Source: Byssochlamys sp. IMV 00236 (taxonomy: Eukaryota > Ascomycota > Eurotiomycetes > Eurotiales > Thermoascaceae). From it: a stretch of 37,645 bases of DNA. Shown piece by piece: positions 34,713 through 37,645 of this stretch. The notes beneath the pieces are model-generated. The model saw only the letters and a list, made by a program, of their open reading frames with translations, made no database searches and was not told the DNA's origin. The stretch covers positions 1-37,645 of the forward strand of contig MSJH02000616.1 of the NCBI GenBank assembly GCA_001931875.2, read 5' to 3'. A program made the translations under genes and the position numbers. Each line of letters starts with the position of its first letter. Position 1 is the first letter of the stretch.

Positions 34713-35880
34713 ATGGATGCTTCAAATACGATTACAGAAAAGGAATGCAGCAAACTGGTTGATCAAGTCTTGAAAGAAGATAATATTATCCCATCAAAAG
34801 AATCTACAAATCAAGAGAAGCAAGAAAATGGGGATAATGACATGATTCAAGAATCTGACGAAGATAATCTTGACAAGCCTGAATTAGCCAAAGAAACGAT
34901 CGATCGCGACAAAGTAATTGAGAGAGAGAGTGATGATGACGATAGGAGCACTGAAGACAAGATTGCTGAAGCTGAGGAAGATGTTGACATGGATGAAGAA
35001 AGAAGAAAGCAAATCGAGCTAGATGGGTTGCTATCTAGAGCCTTGGCTGAAGGAGAAGAGGAGGAGGAGGAGGAGGAGGAAGAGGAAGCAGAATACGAAA
35101 TAGAAAAGATTGTCAGACACAAAATATTCAAGGTAATAATGAATAAAAAAATAATGAGCAGAGTATTGACTTTGGATTCAATTTAGGGAAAAGTCGTTCA
35201 ATACGAAATTAAGTGGAAGGGCTACCCTGAGGAAGAAAACACGCTTGAAAAGGCCAGCACAATTCACAAGTAAGTAAACAGATTGATAATCATATCAACA
35301 CTGACATATTTTCAGTGACGTGTTTGATCTCTGCAAGCAGTATTGGGACAGCCTGGGTGTGAAGAGACCCCCAAATGCACCAGGTTATGAAAGAGAGGGT
35401 GACAAGGAGGAAAAAAAGAAGGCCAAATCAAAAAAGTCAGATTTGAATAGAGAGAGCACGGTATTAGGTAAACGACCTCGATCTATCAGCTTGGATGAAG
35501 AAGAAAAGTATGACCTGGATCCCAAGCATGTCCCTCGATGCATGCATGAGAAAGGATATCGTTTCCCTACTTCTTATCCCAATGAGAGTACACAGTGGGG
35601 TGAAGAAATGAAGAACATTTCAGCTGTACAGCTCTCTCCTATAGACAAATCTATTATGCTGACCTATGTCGATTGGTAAATATTAAACGATATGATGTCA
35701 GCATTTAATTAATACAAATCAAAAATATAGGAAAAATGGTGAAAAGACTATCCATTCAATGAAGGAAATTCATGAAAAATGCCCAGAAAGCGTAAGTCAT
35801 CACTAGTAACAATTTCATTTTCTTACGCATATTTATTTTAGTTAATTAATTATTATGAAGCAAGATTAAGGTTCGTTTAG
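34713..35880 (+). CDS. HP1/Swi6-like heterochromatin protein, chromodomain plus chromoshadow domain
   Basis: Five exons (34713-35132, 35187-35269, 35316-35675, 35731-35791, 35842-35880) give 320 residues. The first 125 residues are acidic and end in a run of about 11 Glu just before the chromodomain (about 127-185: EYEIEKIVRHKIF, YEIKWKGYPEEENTLE). The aromatic-cage positions (Tyr in EYE, Trp and Tyr in KWKGY) are kept, so H3K9me binding is expected; the usual WEP after the cage is TLE here. A basic hinge (KKKAKSKKS, GKRPRS) follows, then a chromoshadow domain (about 245-320: VQLSPIDKSIMLTYVDW, MKEIHEKCPE, YYEARLRF) for dimerisation. The last coding exon is only 39 nt. Role in heterochromatin is inferred from the family. 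Confidence 0.9.
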
Positions 35881-36589
35881 ATGGCGAACCAAAGTTTTAA
35901 ACCATTAATAAAAATAAAAAAAAGGATAATTTGGCTCAAAGCTTTACCTTTTTCATTTTTGATAAAGAGCGTTATTAAAAGATCTATATGACTGTTCCTG
36001 AGTAGCAAGTGAAATGCTTTTACCAAACGTGTCCAAAAAAGACGACTATAAGAAAAACAAGTGCCACATTAACAACGCGAAAGACAATAAAGGAAATTCC
36101 GTCCATCAGTACGATGTCCAAATAGCCTGTGACACATAACCAAGTCTATCGTGTTTTTTGACAGTTCAGCAATATTAAAAGCAAAGAAACACATATAGCT
36201 TTTATGTAGAATATGATGAATTAGTTTATCAACACGTTATTCAATAAATTTGTTCGACTATTTTTTCATGCTCATCACATATCAGCGAATATACACCGAA
36301 AAGGTTAATTGCAAGGACAGAGACGTCGTCTCCTAGTATACTTGTTCTACTAGGAGTAAATATCTAAACGCTACGAGGAGAGCCGTGTTCGATACGGCGA
36401 TTTATATTGCGACGAAATACATGTGGTCTACCACGTCGACGAAGGATGCTATTGACGATCTTGAATATGTTCTTCGAAGCATTATTTCAGGTTGTCAAAG
36501 CAATCCACATCCTGTGCGGGATCGAATACTATGGAAGTTCAGGAAAGCAGTTGTAAACGTCATTTGATTATAAGAGTTGCACATATATA
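35881..36589. other. Intergenic with a GC-richer structured patch
   Basis: The first 400 bases are AT-rich 3' flank. From about 36320 to 36570 the sequence is less AT-rich, contains two perfect hairpins (36330-36356 and 36382-36398), and holds a plus-strand frame at 36385-36567 that I do not recognise (PVRDRILWKFRKAVVNV near its end). It lies just 3' of the decayed Fanzor-like gene on the minus strand. Confidence 0.45.
36330..36356. repeat. Perfect inverted repeat, 9-bp arms
   Basis: CTCCTAGTA at 36330-36338 and TACTAGGAG at 36348-36356 are exact reverse complements around a 9-base loop. A second, 5-bp stem (GCCGT/ACGGC, 36382-36398) lies 25 bases on. Confidence 0.8.
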
Positions 36590-37330
36590 GATAGTTCAAT
36601 AAGATAATCAAAATCAGAGAATAATGCTTTGCCCTTGACGTTCTAAACCCGTCAACTGTTACAATAATGATGTCTCCTTGCTTTCTCTTCTTTTAATGTT
36701 CTGTAAAGGGTAACTGCTACTCCTGCTCTATGTCCTTTGAACTTCATGCTGTTATTCCCAAACGTTCCTGAGCCGAAAGCAACCACAGGTATTTTCTTTC
36801 TTCTTGATTATTGCTCACTCCCTTATATAGAACCACATCTACTGTAAAACCATCTGATCTAATCAGATCAGTAAATGCTGTCCTGTTTTTTTATTGCTGG
36901 TTCCTGTAAATCTTCATTATGAGTTGGCCCATAGATATATGCATGTGCATGTGACTCATTAATAAACACTCGCTTATCTTTAAACTTGATAATTCAAAGA
37001 CGGTATTGATATACTAAGCTTAGCTTTATAGCTGCTTTACATAGGCTCACCAGCAAAGGATGAGAGTGTATTTGGGCTTATGGTTACGAATCACCATTTA
37101 AATGACGGCCCCAAGGAACAAAAAGATGATAGTTGCGTCATATAGCTTGGTCTTTCTTGCTGATCTTGTTGTTGTGTTTCTTAATATTCTTGGTTTCCAA
37201 CCATCAGTTGCTCAAGTATTTCTCTAAGCATAGGAATATAAGATTCTGTAGATGCAGATAAGCTTTTGAGTGTAACTGACTTGGGCATTTTTATGTTTGA
37301 AAGTCCTTTGCGGTTCTTTTATCTATTGTT
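36590..37330 (-). pseudogene. Decayed Fanzor/TnpB-like transposon nuclease relic
   Basis: On the minus strand, coding fragments lie in shifting frames with stops. They include FVTISPNTLSSFAGEPM (near 37050), VVAFGSGTFGNNSMKFKGHR (near 36750), LYRTLKEEKARR and, one frame over, IIIVTVDGFRTSRA (near 36650). The order 'FG-G--------FKGHR-G----LYR-LK' then 'D-FRTSR' fits the RuvC-like half of TnpB-related (Fanzor/OrfB) proteins, where the Asp and the TSR/TSK just before the zinc ribbon are typical. The zinc-ribbon Cys pairs expected after TSR are missing, so the 3' end is lost. This is recognition from memory of family patterns; other mobile-element proteins cannot be excluded. Confidence 0.45.
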
Positions 37331-37611
37331 ATATCTGTTATATCCTCTGGCCACGTATTCAGCAAGTCTTTGAGTATGATTGCTATTTGACTATGTATTT
37401 GAATGTATTTGAACTAGCAATGTACAATATAAAGGATCGATGCTTATTACTTGATGTTCTAATGGTACGAACCAAATGCTTATCGCGCAGGTGTGATGCT
37501 CGATTCGGAGAAAATGCAGCCACCCTGATATTCTCCTTATTTTGAGGATTTAATAGCCAATAGGAAAATTGCCTCTTTCAAGTATGCATAAATAGGTTTC
37601 TTTTTCTCTCT

Positions 37612-37614
<3 letters not shown>

Positions 37615-37645
<31 letters not shown>
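37615..37645. repeat. Poly-T run at the window end
   Basis: Thirty-one T bases close the window, preceded by a (CT)n stretch. The length equals the poly-A run at the start, so both look like assembly ends. Confidence 0.9.

Noticed and set aside
36382..36398. T-arm-like hairpin GCCGT-GTTCGAT-ACGGC, suggesting a tRNA
   Set aside because: The loop is shifted by one base from a real T-loop, and no acceptor stem, D-arm or anticodon arm can be built around it.
1..37645. CRISPR arrays, rRNA genes or bacterial operon features
   Set aside because: No regular direct repeats with unique spacers, no rRNA-like sequence, and intron-rich genes throughout show a eukaryotic nuclear region.

Overview
The window is nuclear DNA of an early-diverging fungus, most likely a mucoromycete (Mucorales-like). 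Reasons: AT-rich sequence; dense genes with many short introns (about 40-75 nt, GTAAGT-type donors, CTAAC/CTGAC-like branch sequences); pyrimidine-rich tracts just upstream of start codons; and a protein set (Snt2, HP1, PEX10, YTP1, a Cys3-type bZIP, a CRIB protein) that is fungal but includes proteins rare in yeasts (CEP104, SNAPC4, TRIC). Species cannot be named from sequence alone. The piece starts with 31 A and ends with 31 T, which looks like assembly contig ends rather than biology.

Layout: 1-2782 3' part of a CEP104 gene (+). 2897-3554 small CRIB (Cdc42/Rac-binding) protein (-). 3877-5343 unrecognised Ser/Lys-rich protein (-). About 5775-6470 decayed GCR1_C-domain gene of Crypton type (-). 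6597-7122 small unknown protein (-), divergent from 7425-8682, a FetB/UPF0014-type membrane protein (+). 8880-9689 Cys3/MetR-like bZIP regulator (+), whose 3' UTR carries eleven copies of TTCAACA. 10046-11214 PEX10 (+). 12105-13895 YTP1-like membrane protein (+). 14231-17993 Snt2-like BAH/PHD/ELM2/SANT/GATA chromatin protein (+), convergent and nearly abutting with 18012-18924, a TRIC channel (-). 19088-20165 ornithine cyclodeaminase/mu-crystallin family enzyme (+). 20707-21895 unrecognised acidic protein (-). 24046-26293 MFS sugar transporter (+) with a problematic N-terminus. 26615-28497 SNAPC4-like Myb protein (+). 28809-30109 BUD22/SRFBP1-like protein (+). 30185-30880 intronless O-methyltransferase (-). 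30.9-34.7 kb gene desert. 34713-35880 HP1/Swi6-like chromodomain protein (+). About 36590-37330 decayed Fanzor/TnpB-like gene (-).

The genes are mostly unrelated housekeeping and regulatory loci, as is usual in fungal chromosomes; I see no biosynthetic cluster. Chromatin and transcription functions are well represented (Snt2, HP1, SNAPC4, Cys3-like bZIP). All exon models were built by hand: every joined model was checked for reading-frame continuity, and most for GT..AG ends, but none was checked against transcripts. The most unusual signal is the TTCAACA array in the bZIP 3' UTR.
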